Source: Candidatus Brockarchaeota archaeon
Lineage (GTDB): Archaea > Thermoproteota > EX4484-205 > JAAOZP01
Direction of reading: 5' to 3'
Length of the DNA: 64,000 nt
NCBI GenBank assembly: GCA_017601225.1
Contig: JAFNIX010000009.1
Location: 1 to 64,000 of the forward strand
Under the pieces are notes generated by a model that worked only from the letters and a program-made list of their open reading frames with translations, was not told the DNA's origin and did no database searches. Both the position numbers and the translations under genes were made by a program. The first letter of the stretch is position 1. Every line of letters starts with the position of its first letter. Positions 17,051 to 25,277 of this stretch are shown here, piece by piece.

Positions 17051-18363
17051 GGCTCGCCCGTCCATATCGGCCTTGCTTCCCCAACGGTGAAAACCGAGCC
17101 TGTGACCAGTATTCTACCTTTCTCCCCAGCGCACGACAACGCTCGAGCCACCGCCTCCCTAACAGTCGGCTCAGAACTGTATTTAGCATTCAGATTCTTC
17201 AACACATCCTCCATCCTCTCTATTGGGAGAGCTCTCCCCATGACGCCGTGCTCAGTCAAGATGAACTCATCCGTAATCCTCGCAATAGATCGAAGTATCT
17301 TATCATACTCTTTATCTGAGGAAATGCTGACGACTGTTTTAAACTTGGCTCCAGGCAGCATTTCCTCTATGCTTGACGACAAAGCTTCAGCAGCCGCCGG
17401 GTCCTTTGCGCAATCCAATATTACTAGGGGGCTTTGACTAATGGGCTCCAGCCTCCCTGGCCACACAATGTTGGCGAGACCCCTTCTTATGGCGTCCTCA
17501 TTGAAGTTCGATTTGCCACTTAGCTCGGAGAACTTGAGATAGCTAGCTATAGCAGTAGATACGTTCATCGCCTGAAAACTCCCCCTGAGCGAAACCTTAA
17601 GGTTCCTCAACAGTGTTTTCTCAAGTTCAACGTCTAAAAGCATCCCGGTTAAGTCTGATCTTAAAACCCTGTGTTTAACATCCCTAGGCACCAGGGTGAG
17701 CTCAGAGCCTAATTCCCTGCAGCGTTCCTCTATGACTTTAAGCGCTGAACCGGAGGAGGCTGAAACGGTTGGCCGCCCCGGCCTTATTATGCATGCTTTC
17801 TCAAAAGCTATCTTCTCAACAGTATCACCCAAGTGCTTCATATGCTCCAAAGAGACGTTAGTTATGACGGAGAGCACCGGGTCGCAAGCGTTTGTCGCAT
17901 CTAGCCTGCCTCCCATACCCACCTCAACGACAGCAACGTCAACGTTTTTCATCGAGAAATACTTATACGCCATCGCAACGTTACACTCGAAAAAAGTTGG
18001 AAAGCGTCCTAACTTTCTTGAGACTTTTTCACCAGCCTCTTTAACCTCCTCGTATGTCTCAACGACTTCCCTCCTGGTTATTTCCCGACCGTCCACCACT
18101 ATCCTCTCGGTGAACCTGCAGAGGTGTGGCTTCGTGAACGTTCCAACTCTAAGACCCTCCTCGCGCAGTATGGAGCTTATCATGCTGACGGTGGAACCCT
18201 TCCCATTAGTACCCCCGACGAGGATTACAGGATAATCCTGCTCCGGGTTTCCAAGCTCGTTCAAAACCCCTTTGACAATATCTAAGCCAAGCTTAATCCC
18301 CCTCAGCTCGTAGAGCTCCTTGAGCACCCGCACGTACTCCGCGTCATCAGTCCAAGCACTCAA
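17035..18363 (-). CDS. folC: Folylpolyglutamate synthase/dihydrofolate synthase
   Basis: 442-residue Mur-ligase-family enzyme adding glutamates to folates and possibly making dihydrofolate. The ATP loop VGGTNGKGSTVSMISSIL begins near residue 49. Also present are TFTKPHLCRFTERI, the VVEVGMGGRLDATNA signature and ILDCAKDPAAAEAL. The start is TTG 18363, decided by a full GGAGGTG site at 18373-18379 nine bases upstream. It completes the H4F gene set of this region and faces the cyclo-ligase gene, with which it shares 16 bases at the stop codons. The presence of folC supports real H4F, rather than H4MPT, as C1 carrier. Confidence 0.92.
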   Translation of the reverse strand: MSAWTDDAEYVRVLKELYELRGIKLGLDIVKGVLNELGNPEQDYPVILVGGTNGKGSTVSMISSILREEGLRVGTFTKPHLCRFTERIVVDGREITRREVVETYEEVKEAGEKVSRKLGRFPTFFECNVAMAYKYFSMKNVDVAVVEVGMGGRLDATNACDPVLSVITNVSLEHMKHLGDTVEKIAFEKACIIRPGRPTVSASSGSALKVIEERCRELGSELTLVPRDVKHRVLRSDLTGMLLDVELEKTLLRNLKVSLRGSFQAMNVSTAIASYLKFSELSGKSNFNEDAIRRGLANIVWPGRLEPISQSPLVILDCAKDPAAAEALSSSIEEMLPGAKFKTVVSISSDKEYDKILRSIARITDEFILTEHGVMGRALPIERMEDVLKNLNAKYSSEPTVREAVARALSCAGEKGRILVTGSVFTVGEARPIWTGEPYDGF

Positions 18364-18726
18364 TTATTGAAGCACCTCCTTTTAGCGTGCGCCAAGAGGA
18401 ACGCGCAGTCTTCATCATTTCGTATCGGTGGAAAACGTCTCGTTTAAATATCTTACTGATAGGTTGAAACCGAGTATATGGATCTACACGCTCCCGCTCA
18501 TCGGAGACACTATATCACAATAGGCTTGAATCGAGTTCCAATTTCTCGCCTACCTATGATAGAAGGCCTGTTTCCCAAGCAGATGAACCCTTGAAGTGGA
18601 TTGCTAGGAGACGAACCTGTTCTACTCCTTTGCAATGTAAACGGAGTAATGGAAGAAGCCTCGCTAAACAATTCTATAAAAGTGCTCAATAAAAAGCTTA
18701 AAAAGAGGATTAGGAACAGATTCCCC
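18364..18726. other. Intergenic region between folC and aldo/keto reductase
   Basis: It contains the folC ribosome site and, for the plus-strand gene, CTATAAAA at 18674-18681. The frame upstream of GTG 18727 is open to 18601, but the translated stretch (Lys/Arg-rich, no family resemblance) looks non-coding. No RNA gene was recognised. Confidence 0.4.
18373..18379 (-). promoter_or_regulatory. Shine-Dalgarno that fixes the folC TTG start
   Basis: On the minus strand the sequence reads AAAAGGAGGTG, a near-perfect anti-16S complement, 9 nt before TTG 18363. It justifies a non-ATG start and shows that leadered translation is used alongside leaderless genes here. Confidence 0.6.
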
Positions 18727-19584
18727 GTGGAGTACAGGATTCTGGGCAGAACAGGTTTCAGGGTAAGCGTTCTCGCCATAGGAGGCTGTGGCCCCGGAAT
18801 AGCTCCGAACATGGAGGATGGTTTAAAGGCTTTTGAAAAAGCTGTTGAGAAAGGCATTAACATGGTTGATGTAGCACCCAGCTACGGGGATGCTGAAACC
18901 AGGCTTGGGCAATTAATAAAGAAAACCCGTAGCAAACTTATTATAACTGAGAAAACCCTTGAGAGAACGAGTGAGGGTGCTTGGAGGGAGCTCCGGCAAA
19001 CCCTGTCTCGATTCCAAGTTGAAAATCTGGACGTATACCAGTTTCACGCGGTCAGCACTCTTGAGGAGCTTGAAAAGATTTTCAGCGGAAACGGCGCCAT
19101 GAAAGCCTTTCTGGAGGCTCGTGAACAGGGATTAATAAGACACATAGGGATAACGGCCCACTCGGACATGAGGATAGTTGTTAAAGCCCTTGAAAAATTC
19201 GACTTCGACACAGTGCTGATACCCGTGAACGTTGGAAGCCTTATTGCGCCTGCGCCCGAGAACGATTTCAACCCGGTTCTGAAAATTGCCCGAGACAGGG
19301 ATATTGGAGTCATTGCGATAAAAGCAATTTCAAAGGGCAGGTGGACCGGGGAGAGGAAATACCAGACCTGGTATGAGCCGATGGATGAGCAGGAGGATAT
19401 TGACAAAGCGGTATGGTTCACCCTTTCCCAGGAGCCGGTTGCAACCTATTCCATGGCTTGCGACATAAGGCTTTGGCCAAAAATAATAAGTGCAGGCGAA
19501 AGGTTTAGAAAGCTCGCTGGAGAGGAGCAGGAGGCGGTTGTAAAACATTTTAAGACTAAGGGGGTGAAGCCTCTCTTCCCATAG
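18727..19584 (+). CDS. Aldo/keto reductase
   Basis: About 285 residues from GTG 18727 (VEYRILGRTGFRVSVLAIGG), the normal family beginning. The frame extends 42 codons further upstream, but that segment is unlike the family and follows a TATA-like CTATAAAA at 18674-18681, whose expected start of transcription is about 18706. The catalytic tetrad is visible: Asp and Tyr in VDVAPSYGDAET, Lys in IITEKT, His in VYQFHAVS. It is an NADPH-type reductase of aldehydes or ketones, probably sugar-related. A C-terminal cysteine cluster of ferredoxin-containing AKRs is missing. It is a single gene. Confidence 0.85.
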   Translation: MEYRILGRTGFRVSVLAIGGCGPGIAPNMEDGLKAFEKAVEKGINMVDVAPSYGDAETRLGQLIKKTRSKLIITEKTLERTSEGAWRELRQTLSRFQVENLDVYQFHAVSTLEELEKIFSGNGAMKAFLEAREQGLIRHIGITAHSDMRIVVKALEKFDFDTVLIPVNVGSLIAPAPENDFNPVLKIARDRDIGVIAIKAISKGRWTGERKYQTWYEPMDEQEDIDKAVWFTLSQEPVATYSMACDIRLWPKIISAGERFRKLAGEEQEAVVKHFKTKGVKPLFP

Positions 19585-19635
19585 GTTTTTTCAAAGCAGA
19601 ATCCTTAAAACTAATAGACGCCTTTTCCACCAAGG

Positions 19636-20313
19636 CTATTTTAAAACCATTTTAGCATCTATAACAGTCGCACTATTCTGATTCAAAATCACCGGGTTTG
19701 CGTCTAAACCCAAGATATACTCTCCATATTCTTCCCCTAGTTCTGAAAACCTTAAAACCAGATTCACGAAAGCATCCCTATTAACACGTATATTCCTGAA
19801 GCCCTCCAGCAGCGCCCTACCTTTCAACTCGCCTATCATTTCGAGCACATCCTCCCTTGAGACGGGGATCACTCTGGTTGAAATATCCTTGTAGATTTCA
19901 GTATATATTCCTCCGACCCCGATCATTATACACATTCCGAAGTCATCATCATTAATTAAGCCGCAGATCATATCGACGCTTCCCCCCACCATCTCCTCAA
20001 CCAGCAGCGGTTCATCTTTAAACCTCTTTCTAAAAGCCACAGCGGAACGCTTGAGCTCAGACATACCCCTTATGTTAAGCAAGACTCCACCAACATCAGT
20101 CTTATGAATAAACCTGCTTGAAGAAACCTTAAGGGCAACCGGGAATTTTAACCTCCCTGCTTTCCTCAAATCAGAAATTTCTTCAACCACTATGAAACGT
20201 GGAACAGTTATTCCCTGGCTTTTGAGAAACGGTTTAACCAAGTGCTCCGGTATATTCTTGCTTCCAGTTATGGAAGCATGTTTCAAAATCCTCTTGAAAT
20301 ATTTTTCGCTCAC
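19636..20313 (-). CDS. Acetyl-CoA synthetase (ADP-forming) beta subunit, ATP-grasp
   Basis: 225 residues of the ATP-grasp_5 type. Motifs include the HLVKPFLKSQGI N-terminus, FPVALKVSSSRFIHKTDVGG, EPLLVEEMVGG and GLDANPVIL near the end. With the alpha subunit it makes ATP and acetate (or another acid) from acyl-CoA, ADP and phosphate, the usual archaeal acetate-forming route. Its ATG overlaps the alpha-subunit TGA by 4 nt. The separate-subunit arrangement matches Pyrococcus-type ACD rather than the fused form. Acyl preference cannot be told. Confidence 0.9.
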   Translation of the reverse strand: MSEKYFKRILKHASITGSKNIPEHLVKPFLKSQGITVPRFIVVEEISDLRKAGRLKFPVALKVSSSRFIHKTDVGGVLLNIRGMSELKRSAVAFRKRFKDEPLLVEEMVGGSVDMICGLINDDDFGMCIMIGVGGIYTEIYKDISTRVIPVSREDVLEMIGELKGRALLEGFRNIRVNRDAFVNLVLRFSELGEEYGEYILGLDANPVILNQNSATVIDAKMVLK

Positions 20314-21746
20314 CGCGCTTCACCCTTCCCCCTTATCTTCAACAAGTATCTTCCCCTCTCGTAGAGAACACGGAGAGAAAGCACTGCACGCCTTATGTCT
20401 GGGTAAACAGGCATACCTCTGGACTCAAGCATCCTTATCACCTTTTCTGAATACAATCCACCGATGATGCACGGAACCATCGGCTTCTCCCCGTTTTTAA
20501 ACCACCACCATGCAATCTCTATTAGCCTATCCGTAGTATAGGGGGTTTGAAGCAGGAGAAACGCCAGTATGCCGTCAGTATTTTCATCTTTATTCACGAT
20601 CTTCAAGACATGGTCGAACATTTCGTCAGTAACGTTCCCAGTAAGGTCAATAGGATTATCGACGGAAGCGAAGCTCGGCAGCTTTTCCCTCAGACCCTTT
20701 TTTGAATTGAGAGAGAGTTCAGCCATTTTCAACCCTCCTCCAACATTCCTATCCTCAATATAATCTGTTGCGATCACCCCGTAGCCTCCACCGGACGTCA
20801 CCACCACGACGTTTGGCCCAAACATCGGCTTCTGATAGGCGAGGATACGCGAGTAGTCGAAAAGCTCAAGCAGATCATTCGCCCTAACCACCCCGGCTTG
20901 TTTAAAAGCCCCGTCCATAGCTTGACTCGGCTTAGCCATAGAACCAGTGTGCAACATGGCTGCCCTTGCCCCAGCCTCAGTCCTTCCGGCTTTAAGTATC
21001 ACTACCGGTTTACGCGGAGTAGTTTCCCGACAAAGCTTAAGCAAACGTTTCCCATCCGCGAAGCTTTCAATATGCATGCATATTACCTTAGTCTTATCGT
21101 CGTTAGAAAAGAATTCAAGCATATCGTTCTCGTTAACGTCCAGCTTGTTACCCAGGCCGACGAAGGCGGAAATACCGTATTGATGGTACTCCGCCATATC
21201 CATGAAGCCGCTTGCAGAAGCCCCGCTTTGAGAAACATAGGCTATTGGACCGTCAGGAGGCCTCCTAGACTTCTCCCTTAAGACGAACATAGTGTCCAAG
21301 CTTTCACCCGGAACGTAAACGCCCAGCGTGTTTGGCCCAAGCAACACCATGTCTGTGTTCGCGAGTTTACTTTTAATCTCATCCTCCAGCTTACGCCCTT
21401 CTTCCCCCGTTTCCCCGAAGCCGGCGGAGACAACTATGACTGCCTTAACGCCCTTTTTAATACAATCGTCAATCACGCTGGGAACGTTTCTCGCAGGTAC
21501 AGCTATGACTACAAGGTCAACTTCCTCAGGAATATCGCTAACCCTCCCGTATGCTTTCACACCGTCTATAGTCTCCTGCTTAATGTTGACAGGATGCTTT
21601 CTCCCGGGAAAACTCTGCAGGTAGCTCCACATTATCCCGCCTATTTTAAGCTTGTTTGAAGACGCTCCGACTAAGGCAACGCTTCTAGGATGAATTAAAC
21701 AGTTTAAGTTTGAAAATCTCCCTTTTCCACTCCAACAGGAGGACAT
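20310..21746 (-). CDS. Acetyl-CoA synthetase (ADP-forming) alpha subunit
   Basis: 478 residues: CoA-binding Rossmann domain (SVALVGASSNKLKIGG), then two succinyl-CoA-ligase-like domains (VVSAGFGETGEEG, YVSQSGASASGFMDM). The phosphorylated histidine is H266 in RAAMLHTGSMAKPSQAMD. It forms the acyl phosphate and passes phosphate to the beta subunit encoded next. Length is normal for a separate alpha subunit. The start is ATG 21746. The cell also has acetate kinase and phosphotransacetylase at 53-55 kb, so two acetate routes coexist. Confidence 0.92.
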   Translation of the reverse strand: MSSCWSGKGRFSNLNCLIHPRSVALVGASSNKLKIGGIMWSYLQSFPGRKHPVNIKQETIDGVKAYGRVSDIPEEVDLVVIAVPARNVPSVIDDCIKKGVKAVIVVSAGFGETGEEGRKLEDEIKSKLANTDMVLLGPNTLGVYVPGESLDTMFVLREKSRRPPDGPIAYVSQSGASASGFMDMAEYHQYGISAFVGLGNKLDVNENDMLEFFSNDDKTKVICMHIESFADGKRLLKLCRETTPRKPVVILKAGRTEAGARAAMLHTGSMAKPSQAMDGAFKQAGVVRANDLLELFDYSRILAYQKPMFGPNVVVVTSGGGYGVIATDYIEDRNVGGGLKMAELSLNSKKGLREKLPSFASVDNPIDLTGNVTDEMFDHVLKIVNKDENTDGILAFLLLQTPYTTDRLIEIAWWWFKNGEKPMVPCIIGGLYSEKVIRMLESRGMPVYPDIRRAVLSLRVLYERGRYLLKIRGKGEAR

Positions 21747-21778
21747 TTTTAATCACGGAAACTGGTTTAACCTAGTCT

Positions 21779-21821
21779 CGGCGAAACTTGTAGGGAGCTC
21801 ACGTCCCGACTTTTCTCGCCG
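21779..21821. repeat. Hairpin between ACD and sugar isomerase genes
   Basis: CGGCGA (21779-21784) pairs with TCGCCG (21816-21821), and an inner GGGA/TCCC (21793-21796 with 21804-21807) can add a second stem. It lies upstream of the ACD alpha gene and downstream of the sugar isomerase gene, both on the minus strand. It could be a 3' end structure of the isomerase mRNA. Family unknown. Confidence 0.35.
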
Positions 21822-21938
21822 CAATTCTATATTAGACGGTTGATGCGTCATTCTTGTACCGCGCCTCTGAGAGGCTAGAGGATTTGAACTTTTTATAACT
21901 TTTACTTTCCCCAGGTTTTATCGGGAAAAGCGTCCCAT

Positions 21939-22826
21939 TCATAGGAATGAAGCAATTCTGCTTAAAGAAGCTCTAGCATCATTTAAGCCTAGTTCAAAGA
22001 CTATTGGGCCAACGAAACCGGCCTCTCGCAAAACTTTGAAAAAGCTTTCAACGTTAAGGTCTCCAGCCCCCAAGGGTAAATGATCCCTGACAACCAGCCT
22101 ACCTTCCTCGACACGCCTATAGGCGTCGTGAAGATGTATTTCTCCGAGCCTCTCCGAACATTTTTTAATAGCGTTCTCAATGCTTAAACCACCGGAGTAT
22201 CCTGCGAGAATATGGCCAGTATCTATGCAGATCGACGCGTCAAACCTCTCAGCGATTTCAAGCGTTTTCGAAAAAGGGAACTCTATAGATTCTAAGGCTA
22301 TTCTACGCGATTCCACGCCAGCGTCAGTCATGTAAGATACTATCTGCTCCACGCTCCTTGAAGCATTACTGGCAAGAACCTCGAAGAAAAGCCTCTTATA
22401 TTCTTGATTCGCCTCCATCCGGTTAACCTCTGCAGCCAGGGGGCCTGCTACGTGAAGAACATACGTTAGAGGCTTAATATCCTCCAGCACCGTAACAGGC
22501 TTAACGACCGCGCTGACCGAAGCCGCCCGAATGTCCTCAACCGGGGAGTCCAGCTCGATAGACCAGATGGGCAAGTGTACGGAGAAAGTAACACCCTTAT
22601 CCTTCATGGAAACCCATTCCTCAATGTTCTTCCTTGAAAAGGAGGCTGGAAGAACGTAGTAGAGATCAGCGCTTAGCTCAACATGGTTAAAGCCGTTTTC
22701 AACAGTCTTCCTAACCAGCTGAGGGTAATCTAGGAGCACTGCGCCATCTTCAAGCTTCAAACCTCCTAACACCCCTTCCAGCGAGAGGGCTGTGGCTCCA
22801 AGCCTTAAGCCAGTTTTATTCCCCAT
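21939..22826 (-). CDS. Sugar phosphate isomerase/epimerase (TIM barrel)
   Basis: About 295 residues from ATG 22826 (MGNKTGLRLG), an AP-endonuclease-2-family barrel. Metal and substrate residues lie in NHVELSAD, ALESIEFPF, CIDTGHILAGYSGG, EIHLHDAYRR and PIVFELGL. It is homologous in fold to the protein at 8822 but not closely similar. A TATA-like TTTATAT at 22852-22858 lies 26-32 nt before this ATG, which argues against the TTG nine bases upstream. The substrate is unknown. The MoaD-like gene ends 34 nt further up in the same direction. Confidence 0.75.
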   Translation of the reverse strand: MGNKTGLRLGATALSLEGVLGGLKLEDGAVLLDYPQLVRKTVENGFNHVELSADLYYVLPASFSRKNIEEWVSMKDKGVTFSVHLPIWSIELDSPVEDIRAASVSAVVKPVTVLEDIKPLTYVLHVAGPLAAEVNRMEANQEYKRLFFEVLASNASRSVEQIVSYMTDAGVESRRIALESIEFPFSKTLEIAERFDASICIDTGHILAGYSGGLSIENAIKKCSERLGEIHLHDAYRRVEEGRLVVRDHLPLGAGDLNVESFFKVLREAGFVGPIVFELGLNDARASLSRIASFL

Positions 22827-22860
22827 GTAGTGCAATTCGCGCAGAGAAGGATATAAAGAC

Positions 22861-23145
22861 TTATATTATGGCCTCCGGCATGAGAACAATCCTACTAGAT
22901 TCGCTTAAAGAGATTGAGTGAGCCTCGTCCGCAGGGATAACCCTTCCATTCAAAACTATGGTAACGTCCTCTGAAATCCCAGCTGTTCCAGCCGAGAAAA
23001 CCCTCTCCTTAAACCTCTTACCATATTTATCAGCCATTTTCTTAAGAAGTTCGTAAACAGTACCCCCTTCCTCCATATCCACGAGTACCTCTGTAGACCC
23101 GACAATATCTCTAAACTGGCCCACGAGCTCCACTCTGATTTTCAT
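22861..23145 (-). CDS. MoaD/ThiS-family beta-grasp protein lacking the C-terminal GlyGly
   Basis: 94 residues with the ubiquitin-like sulfur-carrier fold: MKIRVELVGQFRDIVG start, a GGTVYELLKKMADKYG helix, and VTIVLNGRVIPADEAH before the end. Working MoaD, ThiS and SAMPs end in GlyGly, which is adenylated. This one ends RIVLMPEAII, with no GG and no processing site visible. It therefore may not carry sulfur; a regulatory or subunit role is possible. A TTTATTTTA-like promoter lies 26-33 nt upstream on the minus strand. No MoaE or E1-like gene is adjacent. Confidence 0.7.
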   Translation of the reverse strand: MKIRVELVGQFRDIVGSTEVLVDMEEGGTVYELLKKMADKYGKRFKERVFSAGTAGISEDVTIVLNGRVIPADEAHSISLSESSRIVLMPEAII

Positions 23146-23288
23146 ACACCACTACGCACGCGCTGCTTTAAAATAAAGATTTTGTTCAAACCCTAGAACT
23201 TATGGAGTAGATTAAGCGCTACTGCTGAAGAATGGTGAAGAAAAATCCGGCAGTAAAGTTAATATTTTTCAGAAAATCTCTCGACAGC

Positions 23289-23693
23289 ATGAGCTTTGAA
23301 GTAATAGAGGTTTCCACGAAAACCAGACAACAGCTTTTAGAAGTCACCTCGGCAGTAAGGGAGCGGGTTAGAAGAAGCGGTGTGGAAAACGGTGTCTGCT
23401 TCCTCCATGTTCCACATACAACTGCGGGAATAACTTTAAACGAGAACGCGGACCCAAGCGTCGCCAGAGATATTCTCAATACTTTAAACCGTTTAATACC
23501 TGTTGAAGGGGATTACACTCATTCAGAGGGTAATGCACACGCCCATGTGAAGGCAAGCATCGTTGGCCATAACGCGACCCTGTTCATAAAGGATGGTGAA
23601 CTCATTCTTGGAACATGGCAGGGAATTTTCCTATGCGAGTTCGACGGGCCCAGGAGGCGGAGGATTCTGTTAAAAATAATTAAAGAAGAATAA
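23289..23693 (+). CDS. YjbQ/UPF0047 family protein
   Basis: 134 residues from ATG 23289 (MSFEVIEVSTKTRQQLLEVT), the usual YjbQ length. The frame is open upstream to 23232, but the added residues match nothing and would lie before the likely TATA (TTAATATTT, about 23261-23269). Conserved pieces are FLHVPHTTAGITLNENADP, HSEGNAHAHVKASIVG and GTWQGIFLCEFDGPR, with histidines forming the metal-like pocket. Members can show weak thiamine-phosphate synthase activity, but the physiological job is unknown. It is a single gene, divergent from the MoaD-like one. Confidence 0.85.
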   Translation: MSFEVIEVSTKTRQQLLEVTSAVRERVRRSGVENGVCFLHVPHTTAGITLNENADPSVARDILNTLNRLIPVEGDYTHSEGNAHAHVKASIVGHNATLFIKDGELILGTWQGIFLCEFDGPRRRRILLKIIKEE

Positions 23694-23801
23694 AAGCATG
23701 TGCAGCTGAGCTTAGGCCATTTAACCCGCTACCGTATACGATAGCCCGATGAAAACCTTTGGCCAGCAAGGCTTAAATAATTTTATCGTCTTATCATTAT
23801 T

Positions 23802-24377
23802 GTGAAAAAGAAAATCGTGATTAAAGGCGACAGGGTTCAGGATGTTGGTTATAGGCTCTTTCTCCTGGACGCTGCCGAAGACCTGGGTTTAAAGGGTTTT
23901 CAGGCTAGGAATGTTAAAGATTACGTTGAATTCATCGTGGAAGGTGATGATAACAAAGTGATTAAATTCGTTGAATTCGCCAAGAGCAACTACCCAGAAT
24001 TCGCCAAGGTGGGTGAAGTGCAGGAGGCGGATTATGAGGGGGAAGTCATGCCTATGGACAGGTTTTACCACAGGTTCAGTGTCGACCAGCTGGTCAAAAT
24101 AGTGAATTTAGGAATCGGCATGATTGGAAAACAGGATTCCATGATAGAGAAGCAGAGCGTAATGATAGAAAAACAGGATTCGATGCTGGGAAAAATGGAT
24201 CTAATGTTGGATAAACAAGACGAAATGCTGAGAAAACAGGATGAAATGCTAAGAAAACAGGATGAAACAATAATGGAGATAAGAGCATTAAGAGAAGATT
24301 TGAGAAATTACATGGAGGAAAGGTTTGAGAAAATCGAAAGAGAGATAGCGGCGATAAAAGCCAAGATAGGTCTTTAA
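23802..24377 (+). CDS. Acylphosphatase-like domain with tandem heptad coiled coil
   Basis: 191 residues. Residues 1-92 resemble acylphosphatase: R18 in RVQDVGYRLF and N37 in ARNVKDYVEF correspond to the catalytic Arg and Asn, though the usual VQGVGFR glycine is D14. Residues 110-158 hold seven near-identical heptads of the form KQDxMLx, then a charged helix ending in IERE-type repeats. A long coiled coil is expected. The start is GTG 23802; TTAAATAA at 23773-23780 is the likely TATA box, without a Shine-Dalgarno. The coiled coil probably makes an oligomeric scaffold; whether it is still an enzyme is unclear. Confidence 0.7.
   Translation: MKKKIVIKGDRVQDVGYRLFLLDAAEDLGLKGFQARNVKDYVEFIVEGDDNKVIKFVEFAKSNYPEFAKVGEVQEADYEGEVMPMDRFYHRFSVDQLVKIVNLGIGMIGKQDSMIEKQSVMIEKQDSMLGKMDLMLDKQDEMLRKQDEMLRKQDETIMEIRALREDLRNYMEERFEKIEREIAAIKAKIGL
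24129..24275 (+). repeat. In-gene tandem 21-bp repeat encoding KQDxMLx heptads
   Basis: Seven consecutive 21-base units within the acylphosphatase-like gene. The fifth and sixth encode the same seven residues (KQDEMLR). Such repeats can change copy number by slippage. Confidence 0.6.
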
Positions 24378-24411
24378 GAAACCTATTAAACGTTCTTCAT
24401 GAGACCATGTC

Positions 24412-24948
24412 TTAAGGACGTGCCCAACCAATGTTGATAGTCTCTTGTAGATGAACTAAGCGGGAAGTCGAATACTTTTGCTTTCTCCATGGGTTTTTAT
24501 AAATCTCTATGACCTCCCATATTATGTTTGGCAACTCCTCGGGCATGCCCATGTTGACCCCCGTACATATGAAAGCATGTTGATTTAAGTAAACATAGTA
24601 TTTCTCATCATTATAGTGAAATTCAGCCTCACCCGGGTTTATAGATTTCGGCTTCTTGTAGACCAGGAAAGGCCATACCTTGCAAGAGAACGGTTTCAAG
24701 CCTAGTTCCTGTAAGTCACACAACCCGTACTCGTTCTGAAACACGCATTTTCCACCAATTTTTCTCAAGAAAGGCTTTACATCAGGCACCACAGCTTCCG
24801 GCATAAGCTCGGAAATCTTTGCATATTCATAGGGGCGGAGGGTCACTTTAAATTTACTGCAGCATTTCCCACACCGGAGACAAGCCCAAGATCTCAGTCT
24901 TCTCCAAGGTATTTCCTTAGTCATGCGTCCTACCCGACGAGAATTCAT
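24412..24948 (-). CDS. YkgJ-type cysteine-rich (zinc/iron-chelating) protein
   Basis: 178 residues. CLRCGKCCSKFKVTL near residue 19, then GGKCVFQ, YGLCDLQ and LKPFSCKVWPF give the CxxCC...C...C...C pattern of the UPF0153/YkgJ family. The cysteines probably bind Fe-S or zinc. Function is unproven in the family. It stands alone between the acylphosphatase-like gene and the toxin-antitoxin locus. A second member lies at 38962, with little similarity outside the cysteine motifs. Confidence 0.75.
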   Translation of the reverse strand: MNSRRVGRMTKEIPWRRLRSWACLRCGKCCSKFKVTLRPYEYAKISELMPEAVVPDVKPFLRKIGGKCVFQNEYGLCDLQELGLKPFSCKVWPFLVYKKPKSINPGEAEFHYNDEKYYVYLNQHAFICTGVNMGMPEELPNIIWEVIEIYKNPWRKQKYSTSRLVHLQETINIGWARP

Positions 24949-25277
24949 GTCGGAAACGGACCGGATATAAATTTTAAAGAACCTTTGCCGCGGCGTATGC
25001 TAGACATTTAGCTTTACTTCAATATTGCTGAGAACAGTTAACTCATCCTCAACAGTTTGCATTGTTCATTTTCTTACCTTGATGATCGGAACGCGGATTA
25101 GCCTGCCTAAACATGGAACTCTCAGGCTTTGAATCAAACTCAAAAATTGAATAATAGCTTTTTTCTCCTTCACCGTAAGCGATTTCATAGCAGTAAACCA
25201 TAATAATTATGCGTGTTTGACGAACGCGCTGGTAAAGTTTATATAATACGTTTGACATATTACGTAATACGATAATC
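24949..25277. other. Intergenic region with toxin-antitoxin promoter/operator
   Basis: The left two-thirds shows nothing recognisable. The right end carries the TATA and palindromic operator described at 25238-25271. A minus-strand reading frame here looks non-coding. Confidence 0.4.
25238..25271. promoter_or_regulatory. Antitoxin promoter with palindromic operator
   Basis: TTTATATAA (25238-25246) is the likely TATA box of the TTG at 25278. TAATACG occurs at 25244-25250 and 25265-25271 (21 bp apart, two helical turns). The second copy forms a perfect 12-bp palindrome TATTACGTAATA (25258-25269). Spaced half-sites overlapping the promoter are what ribbon-helix-helix antitoxins bind, so autorepression is likely. 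Confidence 0.55.

Noticed and set aside
17696..18235. Plus-strand open frame opposite folC
   Set aside because: Ser/Thr-rich with no motif; folC motifs are unambiguous on the other strand.
18601..18726. N-terminal 42-residue extension of the aldo/keto reductase
   Set aside because: It does not match the family, is Lys/Arg-rich, and contains the likely TATA box at 18674-18681.
24129..24275. CRISPR-like array
   Set aside because: Repeats are contiguous 21-bp coding heptads without spacers.
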